This document shows positions 12,373-23,728 of a DNA stretch of 64,000 nucleotides, one piece after another (within the stretch, counting starts at the first letter, position 1; each line of letters opens with the position of its first letter). The DNA is taken from assembly GCA_030998225.1 (NCBI GenBank), contig JAPYXD010000701.1, forward strand, positions 16,538,501-16,602,500. Direction: 5' to 3'. The notes beneath the pieces are model-generated. The model worked only from the letters and a program-made list of their open reading frames with translations, did no database searches and was not told the DNA's origin. Source of the stretch: Diplolepis rosae. Taxonomy: Eukaryota > Arthropoda > Insecta > Hymenoptera > Diplolepididae. Position numbers and translations under genes: made by a program.

Positions 12373-13615
12373 TGAGACTGTCGGAAATGGAGGAGTAAGT
12401 ATCTCAAAACAATAAAGAGCTGAGAAATCTATGCAAAGACGCAAATGTGAATATTGTACGTCTCGTGCTGGACTTCGGTAGCTGAAATGGATAGATAACA
12501 GAACTTTTTTCCTTAGATTGGAAAAAATTACAATAAACATATGGAATACGTTGATAAATTTGATTTGCTTAAATCTCATATTTCAAATCAAACTGAAGTA
12601 ATTCAGAATGTCTGTTGTCACTGGTCTCATTGACGATTAACAAATTCCCAAAAAGGGAAGACTACGTATTCCCAAGCTCGAGAAAATTTCATCCTGGAAA
12701 CCGCATTTTATCCCTCAAATAATTGCAAGGAAATAACTTGCACATGCAAAAAGTTTTGGTGCAAGAGATGTAAAGTCGTGCAACATTCAAAATTTTTCTG
12801 ATTATTAACTTAAAATCCATAATCAACGACTCAAAAAACTTCTAGATATCCATTTTGAACTTTTATATTTTTATTCCAGATTTGTAATCACGACCCAAAA
12901 AACCCTTGAATACGGAGATCAAAGACAATTAGTTCATTTTTTCAGTTTCAATGCGCAATATTCGATTCGCCATTTTCGATTTTGAAAATATTAAGTAATC
13001 GTTAAAAATCTATAAATTTTGAATTCTTCATTAGCTTCAAAAGGTGAGACATCTATGTCGCATTGTACTTCAAGGGGTTAAAATAGTTCATTACAATTTT
13101 ATAAATAATTCTTCCCATCATGTAATTTATGTTAAAATTTTTTGAATAAGTTTTCCCATCGTGTACTGTTGTATTAATAATTATTTTCCACTTTAAAGTC
13201 CAGTCACTAAAATGCAGTTCAACCAACATTTTTTGCATAGCAGCACATCGTTATTTTAATCAATTCTTCGTATAAATTTTGCATGAGGATTAATAAGATC
13301 AAAAAATTTGATATGATTTCAATTATCTTCTGGGTAATAAATGCGTGAAATTGCGCAGATACACGTAACTGTACATACGCACCAACATATATTCGAAAAT
13401 AACAAGAGGATTATCCATGAGGAAATCTGCGCGGATTTTTGAATTCCTGGTGGAAATCCTTGTGTTATTTTTCGAGGGGCTGCTCTTTCTTGCATCTGAT
13501 TTTAAGTTATGGAAAGACTCAACGCGTTCATCAATGATGTCAAGCGATTTCTTTCCTTAAAATAATTGTAATCTCTCGAATCGCTGTAAAGCATTTTAGC
13601 TTAAACACGCTTCTA

Positions 13616-14843
13616 CACGGAAAAAATATGTCCAGTAAAAAGTGTAGAACTTAGTCTGGGAATCTTGGACGGGTACCAAAATGTTGTAAAAATTGAAAAC
13701 CTCCTTCTTTGAATATTTACAAGATATTTCAATACTAAGTGCAAGAAAGAACTACATAAAGTCCTAGACTATCTAGGAAATTTCGATAAAGCAAAAACAA
13801 TTTGGAGTCTGTAAAATGTCTAAGACAGTCTGGGAAAAAGTGTAGAGGCAGCGTGTACAATTTCCAAGACAGTATGGGAAAATATGAAGGGTTCTAAAGC
13901 AAAATAAAAAAAGCGAAGCAGACATCAGATTTGTAGTCTTTTGTTTACAAGTTCACACTACTAATACACGAGAAACGTATTCTTCACTTATCTAATACAC
14001 ACAAATCTTATTCTATAACCTAACTTAATACATAATACATACAACGCAATTCACTAACACGGTAACACGCAGAATATCGCACGCTGAGTATATCGGTCGA
14101 AATGGTCCTTATATAGTAGCTAGTCAAATTCTCAACGCTTGTGAGAAACGTCCAGTGCCGGGTATCTAAAAATTTTTGATGAAATAGAGAAATTTTTTAT
14201 GACATTTTTTATGAAATAGAGATAAACTAACCTCTCTTAGTGAGATATTAATTACATTAATACTTTCTTCACAAACATGTAAAATAAAGAAATAGGTTGA
14301 TGTTAATAGATTAAGTTTAGAAACTCACTAAAATTTAATGTAAAATGAAGGTGTTAGGTAACTATTTTAGTACAAAAGTTGGTACTTACGAAATACACTT
14401 CTAATCCTTTATCCTTTATCTCCTTTATATAAAATAAGATCACTTATTCACTTTACTTCGCACTACCGGCTGATGCGCTGATGGTCAACTGCGCATATCG
14501 AGGCGCAGATTATTTTCCTAGACTGTCTAGAACTTTTTGTAATACCAGCTCGCTATTTTTTACTTTAGGAACTTTTCATATTCTTTCGAACCGAATTAGA
14601 AACATTCACAACTTTTTTACAATTCGTCGTGAACTGAATTTGGCTTCTTACTTAAATTTTGTGTAGTAAATACAACACTATTTTTCCTAGACTCTTATTG
14701 AAAATTTTCAAGACTCATTTGCATTTAGTACTGAAAAGTTTGAAATATTTTATTAAAAGTCATTCAAGATCTCCAACATTTTGCTACCCGTCCAAAACTC
14801 CTGGACTAATTCTACACTTTTTACTGGACATATTTTTTCCGTG
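13616..14843. mobile_element. 1.2-kb non-autonomous element with CACGGAAAAAA ends
   Basis: Near-perfect terminal inverted repeats of about 34 bp begin CACGGAAAAAATATGTCC and continue through AGTAAAAAGTGTAGAA. TA lies outside both ends (13614-13615, 14844-14845). Inside the ends, copies of a CTTAGTCTGGGAA-type motif recur several times in both orientations. A central core near 14040-14160, including CTTATATAGT, is shared with the element at 50653. The ORFs inside (14481-14666, 14659-14859) are not recognisable proteins. Confidence 0.88.
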
Positions 14844-15012
14844 TACGTTATTCTTTTAGGTTGTTTTACTTTATTTCAGACTATTTTACATTACATGTAA
14901 AAGATTTCAAACGTTAAAATTGCTAAATTCAAGAGTAAACAGCCCCTCGTTATATTTGGAGAAGGATTTCCTCGATTTCTACAGATGCATAGAAAAATAT
15001 CTTGCAAATATC

Positions 15013-16354
15013 ATTTAAAAAATCTGCCCGCTTCGCGCTCCGTAATGCTCGATCGTCGCGATGCGCGCTCCGGAATCTTGTGCTCTCCGCATACATTTAA
15101 GTTTATTTCTTATAATTGTATACTGAAGCTCAAACTAATTTTATAATTATATTACAAATGATGTGAATTACACATTTTCTCAAAGTCACTCTATTTCTTT
15201 TTGAATTTAAGTGAAACAGGAAATTCAATTTACTTAAGGCTCTATCAGCCTTAAGGAACACATTCTCATCATGACGCTCGCGCTTCGCGCTCGATTTTCT
15301 GTATACATTTCAGTAACTTTTTAATAAATTACATGATTAAAATAATTTATTTTCTTCCAAATATCTCAAAAAGAAAAAACAGTCGTAGAACTTATTTAAG
15401 GAAACGATTTTACAGAACAACGCTTATTTCGTATCTCACATATTTTGGAGAAAAAAATCGAATTTTTTTAATATTAAAAATCAAAACATAAAATATACAT
15501 CCTGTCCCGAAATGTCTTGATGAGAATTTGTAGACCTCATTTAGGCAAACAATTTTCCATCTAAACGTTTTTTTTGTATCTCACATATTTTGTCTAAAAA
15601 ATGGAATTTTTGAATTTTAATCGTATTTTTTGGAATTAAAACGAAAAATATATGTTTTACCAGAAACTGCGCCAAACAAAATTTATAGATCTTTTTGAAA
15701 CAAACAACTTTGTATTCTTACGTTTTTTTCGTATTTTACATATTATTGTTAAAAAATTGAATTTTGGATTTTCAATAGTTTTTTTTTTAATTAAAAAGAA
15801 AAATATGCATCTTATGAAAAAATGTTACAATTCAAATTTGTAGGACTTTATGTAGAAAACAATATTGTATCATAACGTTTTTTCGTATCTCGTATAATTT
15901 AACTGGAAAATGGAATTTTGATATTCACTTTATTCAAGTTTTAATATGCTGTAACATTTCTAATTTTGATTTAATCAAAAAATGTTATCACGATAATTTG
16001 TATAGATTTATAAGGACTATCAAAAGCCAGTATTAAAATTTTTGATTTTTTCAAAAAATTATTTTCAAAAACACAAAAGTAGTGCTCAATCCCTCAATTT
16101 TGATTGGATGTGGTTGGTTAACGAACTTGTCCTTACTTTTTCGGCTCCGATAAAGTGTACCAAAGCTCAATTCAATCTGATAATTCTATCGAGAGTTATG
16201 CCGCACACGACCTACAGACAGACAGACAGACACTTTCGTAAAAACCCTTTTTTCGGACTCAGGGGGTCTCAAAACGTAAAGATTTGATGAAAATTTCGAA
16301 AGTCATTTTTCACATAAAACCAATACCTTCTTATCCATGATGAGAATGTAAAAA
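15013..16354 (+). repeat. Dispersed repeat E, copy 1
   Basis: One end has TCTGCCCGCTTCGCG and a set of GC-rich palindromes. The body repeats a motif TACAAATT..TTTTCGTATCTC several times. The other end contains a short (ACAG)n run at 16212-16231, a GGACTCAGGGGGTCTC motif and ends near GATGAGAATGTAAAAA. Opposite-strand copies lie at 53763-56127 and 57515-58735, and a fragment at 48185-48245. I could not assign it to a superfamily. The plus ORF 16042-16287 lies in the conserved tail and is shared with copy 2, but does not look like a known protein. Confidence 0.82.
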
Positions 16355-16838
16355 TTGAAAATTATTGTGAGTAGTATAAATGAAATATATCTTTTATGGT
16401 AAAATCACGCTTATCTTACGTTAATTGTTGTAATATCCGCCCGATTTTTTACGATAAATATTAACGTAATTAATAATAATTGCTTTCAGGAACCGAAAAT
16501 CAAGTTAGGTAAGGAACACATTATATAATAATCTTCTCTACATATTAACTCAAGTCTTGTAAACTGTTGAATCGCACGTCAACTTCTTCAACGGGGTAGA
16601 TTTGAGTAAAATTTCCAAACATCGATTTCTTTATTTGCATTTTCTTGAAGTATGTACTTTTAAAAGTACAGTGTGAAATTTCCATAAACACTGGCTATTC
16701 AGCAGTTAACCTTATTTTAAGTGGCATCGTAGTTCTAAAAGAGCAAGAAATAATATGGTAAAACGAAAAATATGTCCCGGAATCACAGAATGATGGTTAG
16801 ATATTTTGCAAATAATTTTTTCTTGCCTAAAATTGCTC

Positions 16839-17464
16839 AAGGTAGTTGTCGCGCCAAAAATCAGGTCTCTGGAAAAAAAGTTTTTCTATGATTTCAAGAC
16901 TGGAAATTATATCATCAGCCGTGTCATATGTAAGGAAAGACACTCTTTTCAATGAAAAAATTTAAAAATTACGAAAAATAATTTTTTAATAATGTTTTTT
17001 GTAATAGGATTTTTCCTTAGTATCGCTTCTTACCAATTTTTCGAAAATTATTGAAGTTTCTTGAATTATAGCCTATTTTTTCGGGGAAAATATTCTCTAC
17101 AACTTAACCGTTTCCAATCTTTGAAAATAAATTCTTTAATGGCTGAAATCATTAAAAATCAATTTTCCAAAACAAAATTTTTATAAACAAATTGCTGTAT
17201 TTGATAATAATTGATTCATTTTCAAACATTGGAAACGGTTAAGTTGTAGAGAATATTTTCCCCGAAAAAATAAGCTATGATTTAAGAAACTTCAATCATT
17301 TTCAAAAAATTGGTAAGAATCGATAGTAAGGAAAAATCCTATTGCAAAAAACATTATTAAAAAATTATTTTTCGTAATTTTTAATGATGATATAATTTCC
17401 AGTCTTGAAATCATAGAAAAACTTTTTTTTCCAGAGACCTGATTTTTGGCACGACAACTACCTT
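16839..17464. mobile_element. Foldback element with AAGGTAGTTGTCG ends
   Basis: The left end AAGGTAGTTGTCGCGCC matches the inverted right end GGCACGACAACTACCTT. The arms, several hundred bases each, pair along nearly their whole length, for example GTTAAGTTGTAGAG against CTCTACAACTTAAC. No target duplication is clear. A related, more diverged copy is at 25648-26308. Confidence 0.8.
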
Positions 17465-17469
17465 AACCA

Positions 17470-18671
17470 ACTACAAAAGCGTTTTTCTCGAAACACACTG
17501 TTTCAAATCGGTGAGCAGGATATCTTGAGTTCTAATCGATATATTCTCATGAAATATACGTGTCATTCTTTGATAGGTTATCTTGTCCTCCACGTAGGAT
17601 CATTTCAGAGGAAATCCAGTTTCCCAATCTAATTTGTAAAAACAGCTTGAAAAAAAGGTCAAAATTGACTTCTATTTTTCAAACAACCACTATTTTGTCA
17701 TAGAACTGAAGAATTATCAATCAATACATTTTTGTTTCAAGTGATCTGGAATAACTCATGATACTCACCGCACGAAAAATCTAACAGATCACGGCTAATT
17801 TTTACATAAATAACATTATTTATTGACAATAAAATTACTAGCGAAAATCCATTCAATTTGTTGAATTTATCCCTTTTCATATGCAAAAAAAGTTGAATAA
17901 ATTTAATAGTATCTAATAATTTGTTTATAACTGTTGGGGGTAGTGATAAATCGAAATCTTCTTTTAAGAAAAAATAATGTTTATTAGTGTAATTAGTGAC
18001 ACTAAAATTAAAAGACAGCGGAGAGTGAAGAACTTGAAGAAAAGGGTAACTGCCAAGACCACACACAAGGCCATGATTCATAGCAGAACTTAGTGCATAG
18101 ACTACCTTGTTGAATTATGTCTGCTGACATTATGCTTCTTTCGGTTGATGGTATGACTGCCGGACTTAGACGTTCCAACTTATACGCGTCCTAGAAAGCT
18201 CGTCTGTGATTCGTATTTCCGTAGCAGTATTTTACGATCCGCGGCTTATGGTTCGGACGTGACCGCAACCGTTTTTACACACCCACTGCACTGCGAAACT
18301 TCTCACAGTCTCGTCCTTTAACTTTTTTGCTTTCTTCTTTCCTTACACTTAACAGAAACAAATCGTTTTCTCCTGGAACGATAAAACTTTTCAGCGATTT
18401 GACGCTGACACCATTTCACTATTCGTAATTTTGTCCTCGTTATCTTTTTCACAGAAATATTTTATAGATGGCAAAAATATTATCTGTGAAATTGAAAACT
18501 CATTGACATTATATCGGAAACAAGTAGATTATATTTATAACATTCCTTTTCATAATTTTATAAGGTATTTAGATGCAGTTACTATACTAAGTAAAATGGA
18601 TTGTTGGATTTGGGGTGATCGATTTTTCTTAGTGTACAAAATTGTCAAAAATATCTTTGTTTGAAGGAATA
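17470..18671. other. Intergenic stretch with a GC-elevated patch
   Basis: A minus-strand ORF of 114 codons (17737-18081) has no recognisable features. The 18100-18420 patch is markedly GC-richer and could be a promoter, untranslated exon or decayed element, but no frame longer than about 25 codons from an ATG is open in it. Confidence 0.35.
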
Positions 18672-18765
18672 TTTTCCTGTAAAAAAGGGGAACACTTAGA
18701 CTTCGGCGAGTATATAGCCCAGGACGTTCGATTGAAGGTTGAATGCTTTTATTTCAAATCTTATT
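18672..18765 (-). repeat. tRNA-derived SINE fragment
   Basis: Read on the minus strand, GCATTCAACCTTCAATCGAA then CGTCCTGGGCT resembles the anticodon and T arms of the SINE heads at 34 kb. The T-rich tail with CAGGAAAA matches the TTTTTTCACAGAAAA tail of those copies. The 5' half of the tRNA-like head is missing. Confidence 0.55.
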
Positions 18766-18769
18766 AAAA

Positions 18770-19798
18770 GTTCCATGTTGTCTTCAATGATGTTAAGATT
18801 AATTCTAAATCTCAGATCGATAAATTAGATACAGTCGTGTTCTGTTATCATATATAGCAATACACTCTGCTGATTACTGGCATAATCGACTAAACTAATT
18901 TAGAGAAAATATGAGTTCACTCAACTTTGCTTTTATTTGTTTAAGAGATATTGCTCCGGTCTGTATTGACATATATCATTGAGAAATATGCAGTTTGTGG
19001 TTTATTTCTATAGCTTTGTTTATAGCTCGTTAAAATAGAATATTTCATGGAAGACAGAAATCATTTGTGTACTTTCAGAAAGTAAATACAGGGGAAGAAT
19101 TACCTGACCGTGAAGCGAAATGAATATTTTTTCGAACTTTGTAAGCTTTTTTACACTCCCACATTATGAGAGTTTATTAGTTTGATGTAAAATCTCAATG
19201 AAAGGATGAAAAATGTTCTGAAATAGTATTTATTTTTAGATTTTCCTTTTTTTTTCCCCTTTATTATTTGTATTTTTAATGTGAATGGGATACTACATTA
19301 GAAATACTTTTTATTATCAGTATGGATTATTACTGTAGTATTACAAATAATACACATTGATTGAAATGTTACTTTTCGATGAGCAGCTGTGAAGAGAGAT
19401 TAACGGAAAATAGAGAACAAATTTAATAATATTACACATGCATAATTTTGCTTCATTTCTGCAAATCTGAACACTTGAATTATTATTTAATAATAACTGA
19501 TGATAAATTAGTGAAAGAGAAAGACATTAAAATATTATAAAAATATGAATCGTTAGAAAAACAATTGCCAATTTTTGAAAGATCATAGCAAACTTTAGTA
19601 CAACCTGTATTGAAGTTTCAATTGTTATTTCTAAAGTTACATACATATTTTTGCTACCAAAAATTCTCAATTTGACACGCACAACACTTAATACGGTTTT
19701 GTTTCTTTTGGATTGCATGACTGACTCGGCTTAATTCTTTAGATATGTACTATGTCCGAACAGTTTCTAAAATCGGCGATTCAGTGTATTATGCATTA
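18770..19798. other. AT-rich DNA, no gene recognised
   Basis: Only chance ORFs occur, for example minus 19527-19718, rich in Ile and Val. No repeat structure was recognised. Confidence 0.5.
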
Positions 19799-20139
19799 TA
19801 CGTGAGTCGCTCAATAATTTAAATAAATTTCCAAGAGATAGTGCTATAATAAAATTTGTAGTATATGGGCAGAAAGAAGCATTCTTTAAACAACGCCATA
19901 CCAATTTACTTTTACTTTTGGATTAATGAATTCAAACATGGCCAAAAGTCAACATAAGATGAAGCGCGCCCAGGACGTCCAGTTAAAGGGACCGCATCAG
20001 AAATGATTAAGAAAATCCATCGCATCGTCATGGAAGATCGCCGAATAATGGTGCGTGAAATAGCTGAGATCAGCGGGATTTCAGTTGGTGCGGTGCATAA
20101 TATTCTGCATGAAAAATTATAAATGAAAAATATGTATTA

Positions 20140-21262
20140 GGATGTTTGATATTGAAGTGATAAAATGAAAAAGAATTATTTTTTTTGGCAAAGATCGATT
20201 TTATTTCTCAATGCACTCTTATTTTAAATCCATATAACGAGTCCAACGATCTTTCAACTTTTCCATGCAGCCATCTCTTGAGGTTTGGGAACAGATAATA
20301 GTCGCTGCAAGGCAGGTCTGGAGAATACGGTGGATGCCTATGCAATGTACGATGTGTGAGATGGTGCATTATTAACATGAAAAAGAATTTTTTCCTTCTT
20401 CAAATGTGGCCATTTCATCCTAATTTCGATTTATTTCATTCAGAACCAATCTATCCACTAATGCAGCATAATATGCTCCAGTAATTGTCCTTCCTTTCTC
20501 AAGGTAGTCGATGAAAATTTTTCCATGTGAATCCCAAAAAACACTAGCCATAACTTTTCCAGCCGATTGTTGCGTTTTCTGACACTTTGTTGCACTTTCA
20601 CCAGGTTTAACACACTGTTTTGACCCTTCACGTGATTTCCGTGTATAGTGGTGGATCCATGTTTCATCCATCGTCATAAATCGGTGTAAAAATTCTTTCG
20701 GATTGCGGTTGAAATAAGCCAAATTTTGCTCCAAAGTGGTCACACAAATGCGTTTTTGGTCGATTGTGAGCAATCGCGGCACCCATCTTGCATAGAGCTT
20801 TTCCATCCACAAATATGTATGCAAAATTTTGAGCACACGCTCAGTTGAGATGGATACAATCTCAGCCATCTCACGCACATTCACTTTCGGGTCATTCAAA
20901 ACAATATCATGGATTTTATTGATCATTTCTGGTGTAGTGATCTCATTCGGTAAACCACTTCTGAATCATCCCATACGACGATGTAGAAACGGAATAATAT
21001 TTATCGAGCTTGGCCTTGGTTTCTGACAAGATCTTTCCACGCAAAAAGTACTGTTTAACCGACACACGAAATTCACTTTTTTTCATTTTTGCAAAAAATT
21101 CGGAGGTAGGTTGCTTTCTGACACTGTAACTTGTAAACTAATAAATGGATTTAGCTCAAATTTTGAAAGAGGAGGTTTGAATGATGGAACTTGTCAACAA
21201 TGATAGCCGTTTTTTATTAGTGGTGACCTCTCATATAAATATCACGTCAACATCAAACACCC
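20140..21262 (-). mobile_element. Mariner nested in the host mariner, opposite strand
   Basis: Inverted ends GGATGTTTGATATTGAAG and, on the other side, GGGTGTTTGATGTTGACG, with TA outside each (20138-20139, 21263-21264). The host transposase reading resumes immediately on both sides, which proves insertion into it. The element at 38999-40404 belongs to the same family. Confidence 0.92.
20225..21086 (-). pseudogene. Mariner transposase, largely readable but inactive
   Basis: The minus-strand ATG at 21086 opens MKKSEFRVSVKQYFLRGK, the N-terminal helix-turn-helix. A deletion and frame change follow, then a 168-codon open block (20420-20926) with VREMAEIVSISTERV, MDETWIHHYTRKSREGSKQ containing the first catalytic Asp, and FIDYLEKGRTITGAYYAAL. 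Further frame changes lead to NNAPSHTS and HPPYSPDLPCSDYYLF near 20230-20400. The second catalytic Asp is replaced by Asn (usual HQDNAP reads HVNNAP), and the frame is broken at least twice. Confidence 0.9.
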
Positions 21263-21674
21263 TAGTATGCTCGCTGGGTGCCACGATTGTTGACCATCGA
21301 CCAAAAACGCACGCGAAAAGACATTTCAGAGCAGTGTTTGACAGTGTTTAAGCGCAATGAGCAAGACTTTTGGCGTCGATTCGTGACTGTGAACGAGACC
21401 TGGAACCATCCTTACATATCCGAGACGAAACAATAGTCGAAGTGTGGTTAGCGCCTGGTGAAAGTGCGTCGAAAAAGGAGAAGACCATTTCATCGGCCGG
21501 GAAGGTGATGGCAACTATTTTTTGGAATGCTCAAGTAAACATCCTTATTGACTATTTTCAGAAGGGTCAAACAATTACAGGGGAATATTATGCAATACTT
21601 TTACACCGTTTGCACAAAAACTGTGAACGGATCGTACAAAATTGGCGCACAAAAAAATTCTTTTACTTCCAGAC

Positions 21675-23728
21675 CAGCCCTATCCAACTGCCTAAAAGAT
21701 GTCCGTAAATATGTGACCCCCACGTGGTAGTTCCTTAAAATCTCAACTGAGGGCGCAGTTGCGCTTCAGCCTGACTTTAACATTGTTTCTTATGGGATAA
21801 TGTTACAAATAATTTAAAGAATTATATTTATCAGTAAAAAATACATATGGAACTATCACAATAAATTAACAAACATATAATTCAAATTTTCAGCAAACAA
21901 AAAATTTTAAATATAATGATAGGAACGGAGAAAATAAATTTTAAACGCAGTCGCGCTTCAGCCTGACTTTTTAACATTTCCGGTAAGAAGGTATGGATTA
22001 AATTGAATTAAAAGTAGTTTGAATATGGGCGATTTTCCAACACTTTTAATCCAAAGCAATACCGTTTTTGAACGTAAACACATCAATTCATTTTAGCGTC
22101 CTACGTTTGTGCTTGTTTCAATTCCGTTGAATCCTGCGACGAAGAATGAACACGTTTTAATTCTGTCAAGGGTAAAAGATTTGAAGCCAAGTTGATTCTG
22201 TTTAATCTCGCAAAGATGCTTATAATATTAAAGACATCTTAATTCGTTTTTATGAGTCAAAGTGTGAATGAAAGTAATTCAATTTAATTACGTAGGATAA
22301 CCCAAGAAGTTGAAGTCATTTTAATTTCATCCTGTGAGTGGATATGTGGAACAAACTAATTTTGTTGTTTCTCGTCTAAAATTGAAGTCAATTTAATTCG
22401 GTTTGACCACTGTAATGGCAGGAGTTTGAATTCTAATTAATTATTTTGCAAATTTTTTCTAAATAATTTAGATAAATTCCCTTAAAAAATACAATTGAGA
22501 AAGTTTACTAAATATGACAAAAAATGAAAATGAGAAACTCTTGTAAAAATTAAATGTACATTGATTTAATCAATCCAAAACTATATATAATTGAGAACAA
22601 ATTCAATTTATGAATTAAAATGACGTATAAACTTAACATGAATAAATAAATTTTTTCTTTCTTTTTTTAGGGTAATTCTGTTCAATTCCGTTCCACTAAA
22701 GCGGTACTTTTTACTCCGTTTTAATCCCGATTATGTTGGTGGATTCATTTCAATCCATTTCTTTTACGTCTTCAATACTCTTCTGGATTGAAACGCAATT
22801 TTCAAAAACGGCATTGAATTGAATAGAAACGTTTCTATCTAATTTAATCCATACTTTCTTACCGGGTTGTTTCGTATGGAATAATTTTACAAACAATTTA
22901 AAAAATTATATTCTATAATAAAAAAATATTTATGAAAATATCATAATAAATTAACAGACATATCATATTAAAAATTTAGAGCAAAAAAAATTTTTAATGG
23001 ATACTGATAGCAATGGAGAAAACAATTTTGAATATATATATATAGCTTTCCATAGTATATCAAAGCGTTATAATAATTTGAATTGATAATAATTTCCAAT
23101 TAATTAACGAAGCAATTCACTTCAAAATGAAGTTTAGAAATAAATTTACATACAAAGTAATAGATAGCTGACCATAATAATAATTGCTTTGTTAATTAAT
23201 TGGAAATTATTATAACACTTTAATACACTATGGAAAGCTATATAAATATATGTATTCGAAATTGTTTTCTCCTTTGCTATCAGTATCTATTAAAATTTTT
23301 TTTTGCTGTAAATTTTTATGTTTTAATGTTAATTTATTATAATATTTTCGAAAATATTTTTTTATTAAAGAATATAATTTTTTAAATTGTTTGTATAATT
23401 ATTCCATAAGAAACAATGTTAAAAAGAAAGGCTGAAGCGCGACTGCGTTTAAAATAATTTCTCTCCATTCCTATCATTATCTATCAAAATTTTTTTGGCT
23501 GAAAATTCTTATTATATGTTTGTCAATTAATTGTGATAGTTTCATGAATATTTTTTATTGATAAAGATGATTTTTTAAATTCTTTGTAACATTATCCCAT
23601 ATGAAACAATGTTAAAGTCAGGCTGAAGCGCAACTGCGCCCTCAGTCGGGATTTTAAGGAACTATCATCTGGGGGTCATATATTTACAGACGCGTTCCAT
23701 GCAAAAACGGAGGAGTTGGATAGGGCTG
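21675..23728. mobile_element. Palindromic element with 8-bp duplication (hAT-like)
   Basis: The ends CAGCCCTATCCAACT and AGTTGGATAGGGCTG are perfect inverted repeats, and the host sequence TTCCAGAC is duplicated exactly outside them (21667-21674 and 23729-23736). Without the inner insertion at 21979-22866, the element is about 1.17 kb and almost fully palindromic about a centre near 23140. Both arms carry GAAGCGCAACTGCGCCCTCA near the ends and GAAGCGCGACTGCG further in. An 8-bp duplication plus ends starting CAG fit the hAT superfamily. No protein is encoded. Confidence 0.88.
21979..22866. mobile_element. Inverted-repeat element inside the hAT-like element
   Basis: The ends TCCGGTAAGAAGGTATGG and, inverted, CCCGGTAAGAAAGTATGG continue through ATTAAATT. 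They interrupt the left arm of the surrounding palindrome at a point where the right arm is continuous (TTTTTAACATTGTTTC). A TT dinucleotide appears duplicated at the junctions (21977-21978 and 22867-22868), instead of the usual TA. The interior is rich in CAATTCAATTT-type motifs and has no coding capacity. Confidence 0.78.

Noticed and set aside
16212..16231. (ACAG)n and (CTGT)n runs as independent microsatellites
   Set aside because: They are an internal part of repeat E, present at the same position in all three copies.
16042..16287. 81-codon ORF shared with minus 53838-54092 as a conserved protein
   Set aside because: The two ORFs match because both lie in copies of repeat E; the frame contains the translated ACAG run and shows no protein features.
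17737..18081. 114-codon minus-strand ORF
   Set aside because: Long for the window, but residue make-up follows the AT-rich composition (Phe, Leu, Ile, Asn, Lys) and nothing resembles a known domain; not listed as a gene.
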